Positions 8,457 to 16,263 of a DNA stretch of 64,000 bases are shown piece after piece. The notes below the pieces were generated by a model, which ran no database searches, was not told the DNA's origin, and was given only the letters and a program-made list of their open reading frames with translations. The DNA comes from Pseudomonas sp. PICF141 (GTDB lineage Bacteria > Pseudomonadota > Gammaproteobacteria > Pseudomonadales > Pseudomonadaceae): the NCBI RefSeq assembly GCF_002286815.1, contig NZ_MUNM01000090.1, positions 62,001 to 126,000 of the forward strand. The letters are read 5' to 3'. Positions within the stretch are counted from its first letter, which is position 1, and every line of letters starts with the position of its first letter. The translations under genes were made by a program, and so were the position numbers.

Positions 8457-9497
8457 ATGACCCTGAAAACCACCTGGTACGAAACCGACAGCCGCTTCAT
8501 TCCCGGGCATTACCAGCCGGCAACCCTGATCGACCTGGCGCTGTCCCGGGACATCGACAGCCATCGTCTGCTGCGCGGCACCGGGCTGTTTCATGAAGAC
8601 ATTCTGGCGGGCCAGACCCGCCTCAGCCCCCAGCAGTTTTTCGCGCTGATCGGCAACAGCCGACGCCTGCTGGATGCCGACGACAGCAGTTTCCTGTTCG
8701 GCCAGCGCCTGCTGCCCGGCCACTACGGCGCCGCCAGCCACGCCCTGCGCCATGCCCAAAACCTGCACCAGGCACTCGACACCCTGGTGCAGCAACAGGC
8801 GCTGCTCAGCCCGTTAATGACGCCGCGGTTGGTGCTGGATGAAAAACACGCCTATCTCTTTTGGCTGGACAGTTGCGGGGCCGGCGAGCAGTGGCATTTT
8901 CTGCTGGAAGCGAGCATGACCTCGCTGGTGGCCATGAGTCGCGCACTGAGCGGCCAGCGTCTGCCGTGGGAGTGCAGTTTCAGCCATGCCGAGCCCCGTT
9001 ATGTCGAGCAATATTGGGTGCATTTGGGCGAGCACACTCAGTTCAATCGACCACTGGATCTGATGCGCATCCCCCGGGAATTTCTCGCCCGGCAATGGCC
9101 CGATGCGTCGGCCATTGCCGGGCAGGTCGCCCGTCAGGAAGCTCAGGGGCAACTGCAACAGTTGGGCTGCACGTCGAGTTTTCTCGACTGCCTGTACCGC
9201 TATTTACAACGCCACGTGCGCCACCCCCCAAGCCTGGAACAAGCCGCTCAGGCCTTCGCCATGAGCCCCGCCACCCTCAAGCGCAAACTGCAAAAACACG
9301 ACACCGGTTTCCAGCAGCAGGTGGATCTGGTGCGCTTGCACATGGCCTTGTACCTGTACCAGATCAAAGGGTTCAGCAACGAAGCCGTGGCCGAGTACCT
9401 GAGCTTCAACGATGCGGCAAACTTCCGTCGCTCGTTCAAACGCTGGACCGGCAGTACGCCCAATCTGATCCGCCAGTTATTCAATGCCGGCCTTTAG
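8457..9497 (+). CDS. AraC-family transcriptional regulator with Arabinose_bd-type sensor domain
   Basis: A 346-residue DNA-binding protein. The N-terminal two thirds match the sensor domain type seen in OruR/VirF-like AraC proteins (RLLRGTGLFHEDI, then a region containing GHYGAASHALRHAQ). The C-terminal part (about 240-340) has two helix-turn-helix motifs: LEQAAQAFAMSPATLKRKLQ and VAEYLSFNDAANFRRSFKRW, followed by TGSTPNLIR. It follows the GGDEF-like gene by 10 bases, so it may control, or be tuned by, that membrane protein. The effector and target genes cannot be read from the sequence. Confidence 0.88.
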   Translation: MTLKTTWYETDSRFIPGHYQPATLIDLALSRDIDSHRLLRGTGLFHEDILAGQTRLSPQQFFALIGNSRRLLDADDSSFLFGQRLLPGHYGAASHALRHAQNLHQALDTLVQQQALLSPLMTPRLVLDEKHAYLFWLDSCGAGEQWHFLLEASMTSLVAMSRALSGQRLPWECSFSHAEPRYVEQYWVHLGEHTQFNRPLDLMRIPREFLARQWPDASAIAGQVARQEAQGQLQQLGCTSSFLDCLYRYLQRHVRHPPSLEQAAQAFAMSPATLKRKLQKHDTGFQQQVDLVRLHMALYLYQIKGFSNEAVAEYLSFNDAANFRRSFKRWTGSTPNLIRQLFNAGL

Positions 9498-9651
9498 GCG
9501 CTGCGATCGATTGTAGGAGCCGTCGAGCTCCGGCGAGGCTATGATCGATTGTAGGAGCTAAGATGTTGACCTGAATGCGCGCAAGGCCGCGACTCAGCAG
9601 GCCATGAGGTTGGCAGATAGTCTCGTGCTGTAAACTGACCGCGGTTAACCC

Positions 9652-9793
9652 GTAGCAGCTGTCGAGCCCCGGCGAGGCTGCGTTCGGCTGCGAAGAAGTC
9701 GTGAATCCGGCTAACGCGGTTTGCCTGACGTATCGTAATCTCTGGTTTTACGGCCAGCCGAACGCAGCCTCGCCGGGGCTCGACAGCTGCTAC
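9652..9793. repeat. Long-armed palindromic element (about 142 bp), copy 1
   Basis: Arms at 9652-9690 and 9755-9793 are perfect 39-base inverted repeats beginning GTAGCAGCTGTCGAGC. The space between them holds a conserved sequence that starts GAATCCGGCTAACGCG and ends TCTGGTTTTACG. The same element occurs at 46938-47088 and 63224-63374. Two partial REP units of related sequence lie just upstream (9512-9540 and 9550-9560), so most of the 337-base gap between the AraC gene and ridA is repeat DNA. Confidence 0.85.
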
Positions 9794-9834
9794 AACTGCC
9801 CCTATACAAACGCCCCTCAAGCACGAGAACCCTC

Positions 9835-10215
9835 ATGGCAAATCGCGACATCACCTTTCTCCCTGATCCAGACCCGGAATCCATCTCCTCCGATGTCGCC
9901 GGTTTCGGCGGCCTGTTGGTCTCCACTCAAATCCCTACCCGCATCGATGGCAGCCTGGAGCTGGGTGGCATCACCGAGCAGAGCGAATGCACGCTGCAAG
10001 CGCTCAAGGTAGCGTTGGAGCTAGCCGGCAGTTCCATGGACCGGGTGCTGCATCTGACCATCTACCTCACTGACATGGCCGACCGCGCCGCTTTCAACGA
10101 AGTCTACAAGCGCTTTTTTGCCAAGCCCTGGCCCGTTCGCGCCGCCGTTGGCGTGGCATCCCTGGCCGTCGAAGGCATGCGCGTGGAAGTCACTGCGATG
10201 GCGGCCAAGCGCTGA
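9835..10215 (+). CDS. RidA/YjgF-family protein
   Basis: A 126-residue member of the RidA (YjgF/YER057c/UK114) family, trimeric cytosolic proteins of which the archetype hydrolyses reactive enamine/imine intermediates. Visible family features are GGLLVSTQIP, the TIYLTDMADRAAFNEVYKRFF core, and VRAAVGVASLAVEGMRVEVTAMA at the end. The arginine that binds substrate carboxylate in RidA aligns with the R of PVRAAVGV. The gene stands alone between repeats and a convergent regulator gene. Paralogues in Pseudomonas have many roles, so the exact substrate is open. Confidence 0.88.
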   Translation: MANRDITFLPDPDPESISSDVAGFGGLLVSTQIPTRIDGSLELGGITEQSECTLQALKVALELAGSSMDRVLHLTIYLTDMADRAAFNEVYKRFFAKPWPVRAAVGVASLAVEGMRVEVTAMAAKR

Positions 10216-10234
10216 GTCCGCGGACTTGTCCGGT

Positions 10235-10261
10235 CCCGACGACGGATTCTGCGTCGTCGGG
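10235..10261. terminator. Hairpin between convergent genes
   Basis: CCCGACGACG and CGTCGTCGGG form a perfect 10-base stem around a 7-base loop, 20 bases after the ridA-family stop and 28 bases before the stop of the convergent regulator. No T-run follows on either strand, so intrinsic termination is plausible but weakly supported. Confidence 0.45.
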
Positions 10262-10288
10262 CGATCTTCACCGGGACTCAAAAAACGG

Positions 10289-11272
10289 CTACTTGACCAG
10301 CCGTTTCTCCTTGGAAGGTCTGTAGCCGAAATACGAGCTATAGCACTTGCTGAAATGACTGGGCGACACAAAGCCACAGGCAACCAGCACGTCTACCTGG
10401 GACAGTTCTGTGTGCTGAAGCAGCCGACGCGCTTCGGTGATGCGCAGCTCCATGTAATACCGCTGCGGCGTGGTTCCGAGCTGCTCTTTGAACAAGCGTT
10501 CGAGTTGTCGCCGGGAACGGCCCGCGTAGACCGCCAGTTGCTCCAGCTCCAGAGGCTCTTCGAGGTTGGCATCCATCAGCTTGACCACCTCGCGCAATGG
10601 CGCACTCACACAAATATTTTCAGCCGGCTTGATGCGCCGGTAGCGAGACTCCTCGAAAGCAAGAATGTCCTCGATCCCCTCGACCAGGGCTTTATCGTGC
10701 AGTTCCTTGATCCAGTCCAACGCCATATGAAATGCCCCAGAGGGACTGGACGCGGTGAGCCGGTCTCGATCGATGACATAGGGCTCACTGGTGACGTGCG
10801 TCGCCTTGGAGATTTCCGCCAGTGCGGGACGATGTTCGGGATGAATGGCGCAACGGTATCCATCGAGCAAGCCTGCGCTGCCCAAGAACCATGCACCGTT
10901 CCACAACCCGGCCAGACTGACACCTTGGTCTGCCGCCGCTCGCAACAGGCTGATGAACTCATCAGTCGCCTTCAGTTCTGTCCTGTAGCCGCCGCAAATG
11001 ACCAGCAGGTCCAGGTTGTGGATGGCTGAAGAGTCGATGCGTGCGTCCGGCCGGATGACCAGGCCCAGGTCGCTGATGACCTCCCCCTCATTCAAGCCGA
11101 ACGTTCGGGAAGAGAACAACCCGGGGCGCAGAAGATTCGCAGTGACAATCGTGTCCAGCGCTTGCGTGAACGCAGGCAGCGAGAAATGCTCGAGCAGCAA
11201 AAAGCCTGCCCGAGTCATTCGAGCAGGCTCGCCAGGGTTTTCATTCAGATAGCGGAGGTTTTTCCCTTTCAT
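10289..11272 (-). CDS. GlxA-type regulator (DJ-1/PfpI sensor plus AraC helix-turn-helix)
   Basis: A 327-residue regulator. The N-terminal class I glutamine-amidotransferase-like domain (about 15-180) contains LLVICGGYRTEL and GLWNGAWFLGSAGLLDGYRC; the cysteine nucleophile expected in PfpI enzymes is replaced (LAGLWNGAW), so it is a sensor, not an enzyme. The C-terminal AraC domain includes LEQLAVYAGRSRRQLERLFK and VLVACGFVSPSHFSKCYSSY. It looks like the ArgR/GbdR/CdhR branch of amine- and amino-acid-catabolism regulators. Start 11272 is chosen; an upstream GTG at 11314 lacks a ribosome site. Its target is not evident. Confidence 0.85.
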   Translation of the reverse strand: MKGKNLRYLNENPGEPARMTRAGFLLLEHFSLPAFTQALDTIVTANLLRPGLFSSRTFGLNEGEVISDLGLVIRPDARIDSSAIHNLDLLVICGGYRTELKATDEFISLLRAAADQGVSLAGLWNGAWFLGSAGLLDGYRCAIHPEHRPALAEISKATHVTSEPYVIDRDRLTASSPSGAFHMALDWIKELHDKALVEGIEDILAFEESRYRRIKPAENICVSAPLREVVKLMDANLEEPLELEQLAVYAGRSRRQLERLFKEQLGTTPQRYYMELRITEARRLLQHTELSQVDVLVACGFVSPSHFSKCYSSYFGYRPSKEKRLVK

Positions 11273-11547
11273 GCCCCCGCTGAATTGACGTCGTTCGATC
11301 AATGTTCGACCCACTCGGTTACGTTAGCCAATCTGTCATTTGGTGCGCTTATAAAGCGTCCATGCTACCTGCACAAGCTCAAAAAGCCCTAGGGGTCGTT
11401 CTCAATTAATGCGCAAAAGCGGATAAATAAAATGATAGATGGCAATGGCTGAGAACGGCACGCATTGAACTGCGTCATGAGCACTTAAAAACCCGAACTC
11501 CCTCCATACCGCTGAATCCAATTTATAAGCCAATGGAGGTGAGCGAA

Positions 11548-11763
11548 ATGAACAATGATGACCGTGTTAATGACGACGAAGCAGAAACGACCCCGAACGT
11601 CCCGCCTGCCGATACCTCTGGCAAACCCGAGGATGTGATTGAAACAGAGCTTGAGGACAGTGACGCCGAAGGTATAAATAAAACCCATGCCCAGGAGCTG
11701 GAGGCTGAAGAGCTCCGTCGAAAAATAGCGGAGATAGAACGCAAAGTGGCCGATGGCAACTAA
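11548..11763 (+). CDS. Small acidic hypothetical protein
   Basis: A 71-residue protein, start ATG 11548 preceded by a near-perfect GGAGGTGA site. The first 45 residues are rich in Asp, Glu, Asn, Pro and Thr and look disordered; the last 25 (AQELEAEELRRKIAEIERKV) should form a charged helix. There is no signal peptide or membrane segment. It stands alone between a divergently oriented regulator and the ABC transporter. I do not recognise the family and assign no function. Confidence 0.65.
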   Translation: MNNDDRVNDDEAETTPNVPPADTSGKPEDVIETELEDSDAEGINKTHAQELEAEELRRKIAEIERKVADGN

Positions 11764-11997
11764 CAGAGTGCCGCTGAAACGCGAGAAGTCATGGTGCAGA
11801 TGTTGACCGGGGTGATTTGACAGACGGTGTTATGCACTCCGAAAATTGACCGCTTTGCGTTTTGGATTCAATCCGTCGATGCAACAGATTGCAATTGGGC
11901 CAAAACCGGTCAATATCGCTCCCTTTCGTCTACCCTCACAAAGCGCCAGGCCTGCTTGGCGCCTCGACATTCTTTTGTTCATACACCGGAGATTTTC

Positions 11998-12849
11998 ATG
12001 CTCAAGCGTACCCTGGCGTTGGCCGTCAGCTTGATCCTGCCTTTTTGCACCCTGTTGGCGCAGGCGGCCGATACGCTGAAAGTCAGCGCGATTCCCGATG
12101 AAGCCCCTACCGAACTGCTGCGCAAGTTCAAGCCGCTTGGCGCCTATCTGGAACAACAGTTGGGCATGAAGGTCGAGTTCGTTCCGGTGAGTGACTACCC
12201 GGCCGTGGTCGAAGCGCTGGCCACCGACCGCATCGACCTGGCCTGGCTGGGCGGTTTCACGTTCGTGCAGGCACGCTTGAAAACCGGCAATGCCATTCCG
12301 CTGGTACAGCGTGAACAGGACGCCCAATTCACCAGCAAATTCATCACCGCCGACCCTGCCGTCAAGTCCCTCGCCGATCTCAAGGGCAAGACGTTTGCCT
12401 TCGGCTCGGTGTCCTCCACGTCCGGCAGTCTCATGCCACGTTATTTCATGCTGAAGGACAGCATCAAGCCTGAAACTTATTTCAGCCGAGTCGGCTACTC
12501 CGGCGCCCATGACGCCACTGTTGCCTGGGTTCAGGCCGGCAAGGTCGATGCCGGGGTATTGAACGCCAGCGTGTGGGAAAAACTGGTCGCCGCCGGCAAG
12601 GTCGACACCACCAAGGTCAAAGTGTTTGCCACCACACCGGCTTACTTCGATTACAACTGGACGGTGCGCGGGACCCTCGACCCGGCGCTGGCGGCCAAGA
12701 TAAAAACAGCCTTCCTGGCCCTCGATCCGGCGAAGCCTGCGGACAAGGAAATTCTGGATCTGCAGGCCGCCAGCCGTTTCATCGAAACCAAACCCGAGAA
12801 CTACAAGGGCATCGAGGAAGCCGCCCGCGCCGCCGAACTGCTCAAATGA
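11998..12849 (+). CDS. PhnD-like periplasmic substrate-binding protein (phosphonate- or selenate-type)
   Basis: A 283-residue exported solute-binding protein of the PhnD family, the substrate receptor of an ABC importer. A signal peptide ends near LLAQA-AD. The body shows [36 protein letters not shown] and [21 protein letters not shown], the latter being the oxyanion-binding loop. From family memory, closely related Pseudomonas proteins are named putative selenate-binding proteins, so the ligand may be selenate rather than phosphonate; the sequence alone does not decide. The ATG at 11998 follows CACCGGAG. The next gene overlaps the stop. Confidence 0.82.
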   Translation: MLKRTLALAVSLILPFCTLLAQAADTLKVSAIPDEAPTELLRKFKPLGAYLEQQLGMKVEFVPVSDYPAVVEALATDRIDLAWLGGFTFVQARLKTGNAIPLVQREQDAQFTSKFITADPAVKSLADLKGKTFAFGSVSSTSGSLMPRYFMLKDSIKPETYFSRVGYSGAHDATVAWVQAGKVDAGVLNASVWEKLVAAGKVDTTKVKVFATTPAYFDYNWTVRGTLDPALAAKIKTAFLALDPAKPADKEILDLQAASRFIETKPENYKGIEEAARAAELLK

Positions 12850-13643
12850 CATTACGTCTGACCCAGGTAAGCCTTACCCACGCCAATGGTGTCCAGGCAC
12901 TGCGCGGCGTGGACCTGCACATCGGTGCCAGCGAACAGGTCGCCATCATCGGCCCGTCTGGCGCGGGCAAGTCGAGCCTGCTCAACCTGCTGGCCACCGC
13001 CCTGCGACCAGGCCACGGTGAGCTGCAGGTGCTCGGTGAGCGTGCCTGGCAGCTTTCTGCCCGTCAGCGTCAGCGCCTGCGCGCGCGTATCGGGCTGATT
13101 CATCAGTCGCCTCCCCTGCCACCGCGCCAACGTGTGGTCACCGCGGTTCTGGCCGGTAAGCTGGGTCAGTGGGGTCTGGGCAAGAGCCTGTTGAACCTGC
13201 TGCACCCACTGGATATTCCGGGCGCGCGCGCGGCCTTGGCCCGGCTGGACCTGAGTGACAAATTATTTGCGCAATGCCAGCAACTGTCCGGTGGACAGTT
13301 GCAACGCGTGGGCATTGCCCGTGTGCTGTACCAGGCGCCCGAGGTGTTGCTGGCCGATGAGCCGGTATCGGCCATGGACCCCGTATTGGCCCAGCACACG
13401 CTTTCGGTGCTCTGCAGCCATGCCCGGCAGCACAACGTTACCCTGGTCGCCAGCTTGCATGCGGTGGAGCTGGCCCTGGCGCACTTTTCGCGCATCATCG
13501 GCTTGCGTGATGGACAGATTCTGTTCGACCTTCAGGCCAGCGAAGTCGACCGTGAGTTGCTCGACAAGCTCTACGCCAACGAACAATTGCTATCCCCACC
13601 GATTGCTCCAGCGCCCTTGAGTGTGCAGATTCCCCGATGCTGA
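12846..13643 (+). CDS. PhnC-like ABC transporter ATP-binding protein
   Basis: The 265-residue ATPase of the importer. The Walker A is GPSGAGKS (about 37-44), the signature is [15 protein letters not shown], and Walker B is [13 protein letters not shown], with the H-loop in [11 protein letters not shown]. It starts in an ATGA overlap with the binding-protein gene and overlaps the next permease gene by 7 bases, so the four genes form one tightly coupled operon. An ATPase of the PhnC class is expected to pair with two PhnE-like permeases, which follow. Confidence 0.9.
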   Translation: MTLRLTQVSLTHANGVQALRGVDLHIGASEQVAIIGPSGAGKSSLLNLLATALRPGHGELQVLGERAWQLSARQRQRLRARIGLIHQSPPLPPRQRVVTAVLAGKLGQWGLGKSLLNLLHPLDIPGARAALARLDLSDKLFAQCQQLSGGQLQRVGIARVLYQAPEVLLADEPVSAMDPVLAQHTLSVLCSHARQHNVTLVASLHAVELALAHFSRIIGLRDGQILFDLQASEVDRELLDKLYANEQLLSPPIAPAPLSVQIPRC

Positions 13644-14464
13644 CCCGTGATACCCGCGATCCGGCCACCCGGCCCCGCCTGCTGTTCACCTTGCTGGCCC
13701 TTGCCCTGCTATGGCCTGGCATCCATTTCAGCGAGTTGGACCTCAGCGTGCTGGTGGCAAGCGACAGTCAGAGCGAGATGGGCCGGTTTGTCTCCGCCTT
13801 CTGGCCACCGGCCCATGGCGAGGAGTTCATTGAGCTGTTGTTGCAAGCCACCCTGCAGACCCTGGCCATCGCCACGGCCGGCATGGCCCTGGCGTTGCTG
13901 TTGGCAATCCCGGCCAGCCTGTTGGCCAGCCGCGCATTGTCGCTGTCTGCGGCCTCCCGAGCCGGCCACCCGAGTTATTGGGGCCAACTGCTGCGCTGGC
14001 CTGTACGCGGTTTACTGATCTTCCTGCGCAGCGTGCCGGAAATCGTCTGGGCCCTGCTGTTCGTACGCGCTGTCGGCCTCGGCCCGACAGCGGGAGTGCT
14101 GGCCATTGCCATTACCTACAGCGGCATGCTGGGCAAGGTTTACGCGGAAATTTTCGAGTCGGCCGACCAGCGCCCGGCCCACGCGCTATTGCAATCGGGC
14201 AGCAGCCGGCTCGCGGCCTTTTGTTATGGGATCCTGCCCAATGTGGCGGCGGAATTGCTGTCGTACACGGTGTACCGCTGGGAATGCGCCATCCGCGCCT
14301 CGGTGGTGATGGGTTTCGTGGGTGCCGGCGGTCTGGGCCAGCAAATAGATCTGTCGTTGCGCATGTTCGCCGGCGGTGAAGTGGCCAGTCTGTTACTGAC
14401 CTTCCTGGTGCTGGTACTGCTCGCCGATCAACTCAGCCGTCTGCTGCGCTGGAGGCTGGCATGA
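13637..14464 (+). CDS. PhnE-like ABC transporter permease 1
   Basis: A 275-residue inner-membrane permease with about six hydrophobic helices. The cytoplasmic EAA-type loop that contacts the ATPase reads [20 protein letters not shown], followed by a conserved [18 protein letters not shown] near the end. [19 protein letters not shown] is typical of the PhnE family. It overlaps the ATPase gene by 7 bases and the second permease by 4. Together the two permeases would form the heterodimeric channel. Confidence 0.88.
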   Translation: MLTRDTRDPATRPRLLFTLLALALLWPGIHFSELDLSVLVASDSQSEMGRFVSAFWPPAHGEEFIELLLQATLQTLAIATAGMALALLLAIPASLLASRALSLSAASRAGHPSYWGQLLRWPVRGLLIFLRSVPEIVWALLFVRAVGLGPTAGVLAIAITYSGMLGKVYAEIFESADQRPAHALLQSGSSRLAAFCYGILPNVAAELLSYTVYRWECAIRASVVMGFVGAGGLGQQIDLSLRMFAGGEVASLLLTFLVLVLLADQLSRLLRWRLA

Positions 14465-15228
14465 ATCGCCTGATCAATCTGGCCCTGCTGCTCTGCATCG
14501 GCGCAGCGGTGATCGCCTCGTTCATCTACCTGGGCATCGACCTGGGCGAGCTGGGCGGCACGGGCAACCTGAAGCAGATGGGCGCTTATGCGCAGCGTTT
14601 TCTCAGCCCGGACCTGAGCCCCGGTCATCTGCAAGCCATCGCCCACGGTGCGTTGGAAACCATTGCCATGTCTGCCCTGGGCACCCTGCTCGCGGCGGTA
14701 TTCGGTTTGCTGTTGGCCTTGCCTGCGGCCGGGCGCTTCGGCTGGCCATTGCAGAGCGCGTCGCGCCTGGTGCTCAACGCCTTGCGTGCGGTTCCGGAAC
14801 TGGTGTGGGCTGCGCTGATGGTCCTTGCCGCCGGCCTCGGCCCCAATGCCGGTACCCTGGCGCTAGCCCTGCACACCACTGGCGTGCTCGGCCGGCTGTT
14901 TGCCGAAGCGCTGGAAAACACCCCACCAGAACCGGCCGAAGCCATTCGCCTCCAGGGCGGCAACACCGTATGGGCTTTCTGTTACGGCACACTGCCCAAC
15001 CTGTTGCCACAGTTACTGGCCTACATCCTGTACCGCTGGGAAAACAATATCCGCATGGCCAGTGTGCTCGGCTTCGTCGGCGCCGGTGGTTTGGGGCAAA
15101 TGCTCTATGTCAGCCTCAGCCTGTTCCAGGAGGCGCAAGCCAGCACGGTGATTCTGGCCATGCTGTTGTTGGTATTCGCCGTCGATACATTGAGCAGCTG
15201 GAGCCGTCAACGCTGGGTCAAGGCCTGA
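14461..15228 (+). CDS. PhnE-like ABC transporter permease 2
   Basis: A 255-residue permease parallel to the preceding gene: six predicted helices, RAVPELVWAALMVLAAGLGP, an EAA-type loop LENTPPEPAEAIRLQGG and [18 protein letters not shown]. The start overlaps the first permease by four bases. The two permeases share motifs in the same order, so they come from an old duplication within the operon. This is the last transporter gene; 96 bases separate it from the next coding region. Confidence 0.88.
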   Translation: MNRLINLALLLCIGAAVIASFIYLGIDLGELGGTGNLKQMGAYAQRFLSPDLSPGHLQAIAHGALETIAMSALGTLLAAVFGLLLALPAAGRFGWPLQSASRLVLNALRAVPELVWAALMVLAAGLGPNAGTLALALHTTGVLGRLFAEALENTPPEPAEAIRLQGGNTVWAFCYGTLPNLLPQLLAYILYRWENNIRMASVLGFVGAGGLGQMLYVSLSLFQEAQASTVILAMLLLVFAVDTLSSWSRQRWVKA

Positions 15229-15324
15229 CTTTTTTCGCATAGCGGGTTGCACAGAGTGTGTTGCGCTCGACGGCACGACAACCCCATGGGCAAACCTGAT
15301 CATAGCGCTCTATGATTGAACCCC

Positions 15325-15726
15325 ATGACGACCTCTCTACCCATCCGCCAACCCTGCCCGCCCGGAGCCTGCATCTGCGAGCGTGAGCCGTTGCTGGAAA
15401 CCCCCGGCGCGGATCTGCGCATCCTGAGCCTGACCCGCTCGGAAGAAAAGCGCCTGATCGAACGCCTGGAAAATCTCCAGAGCCTCAGCGATCTGGAGCG
15501 TCTGCAACGCCGGATGTACGAGCAATTGGGTCTGCGCGTGGAGATCGTCCCGGGCTTCAACGAAGTGCGCACCATGCGCGGCATCAACATCACCCTCGGT
15601 GAATTGCCGGGCCTGTGCCGCAAAACCCGTCAGTCGATTCCGGCGGCGATTCGTCGAGGGCTGGAGAAGCGCCCGGAGATTGCCTACGAGCTGCTCAATG
15701 CCAACGACTTGCTGCGTGATGCCTGA
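15325..15726 (+). CDS. Conserved hypothetical protein with N-terminal cysteine cluster
   Basis: A 133-residue protein starting at ATG 15325. The N-terminus holds CPPGACICERE, a C-x5-C-x-C group that could bind a metal or an iron-sulphur centre. The rest is Leu/Arg/Glu-rich and helical (LTRSEEKRLIERLENLQSLS and later RRGLEKRPEIAYELLNANDL). There is no signal peptide. It lies downstream of the PhnE-like permeases on the same strand, but a 96-base gap leaves cotranscription unproved. I do not recognise the family. Confidence 0.65.
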   Translation: MTTSLPIRQPCPPGACICEREPLLETPGADLRILSLTRSEEKRLIERLENLQSLSDLERLQRRMYEQLGLRVEIVPGFNEVRTMRGINITLGELPGLCRKTRQSIPAAIRRGLEKRPEIAYELLNANDLLRDA

Positions 15727-15938
15727 TGGTTTGCGCTGTTATCTCGATATATTCGTTTCAAATGCCCTGAAAGAGGATCAGCGGTCGTACGCCAAACGCG
15801 GGCCGCTGCTATGCCTTCTGATGGGAGCAAAGGTATCAGGCCAGCCAGGATGGAGCTGGAAACACAAGCGTGGCCGTGGCCCCGGCGCCAGCCATGTGCG
15901 CGAAAAAAAAGGTGCCAATCCGTAGCAGGAGGTGGCAA

Positions 15939-16220
15939 ATGTTATTCATCGTCCGTTGGTCCATCAGTCAGCAACATCGTAACAGTGCAATCGAACGTTT
16001 TCTCAAGACCGGTGGCGCGCCACCCGCAGACGTCAAGATGCTGGGGCGCTGGCATGCCGTCGGTGGCTCGAGTGGTTTTGGCATTGCAGAGGCCAGTGAT
16101 CCGGTGTTGATTCAGAAGTGGGTGCTGGAATGGAGCGACCTTATGAGCATGGAAGTCCACGCCGCATTGACCGATGAACAGGCGGCGCCGCTGCTGGCTG
16201 CCGCTATCGGCAAGCAATAG
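15939..16220 (+). CDS. DUF3303-type small protein
   Basis: A 93-residue cytosolic protein. ATG 15939 is preceded by an AGGAGGTG site. Features are MLFIVRWSISQQHRNSAIER at the start, GAPPADVKMLGRWHAVGGSS, GFGIAEASDPVLIQKWVLEW and SMEVHAALTDEQAA, which match the DUF3303 pattern as I remember it. The fold is expected to be a ferredoxin-like dimer. No function is known. It is monocistronic, with a hairpin just after the stop. Confidence 0.75.
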   Translation: MLFIVRWSISQQHRNSAIERFLKTGGAPPADVKMLGRWHAVGGSSGFGIAEASDPVLIQKWVLEWSDLMSMEVHAALTDEQAAPLLAAAIGKQ

Positions 16221-16226
16221 TCGTCG

Positions 16227-16256
16227 AGGTGGCGAGTGCCCTCGCCACCTTCTTCT
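16227..16256 (+). terminator. Probable intrinsic terminator between convergent genes
   Basis: AGGTGGCGAG-TGCC-CTCGCCACCT is a perfect 10-base stem with a four-base loop, followed by TCTTCT, six bases after the DUF3303-type stop. The convergent ligD gene ends 8 bases beyond. The T-run is interrupted, so the strength is moderate. Confidence 0.65.
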
Positions 16257-16263
16257 CGATTCA

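Noticed and set aside
11830-12852. Minus-strand open frame of 340 codons
   Set aside because: Antisense of the PhnD-like binding protein; His/Gly/Arg-rich, as expected from the reverse of a GC-rich gene.
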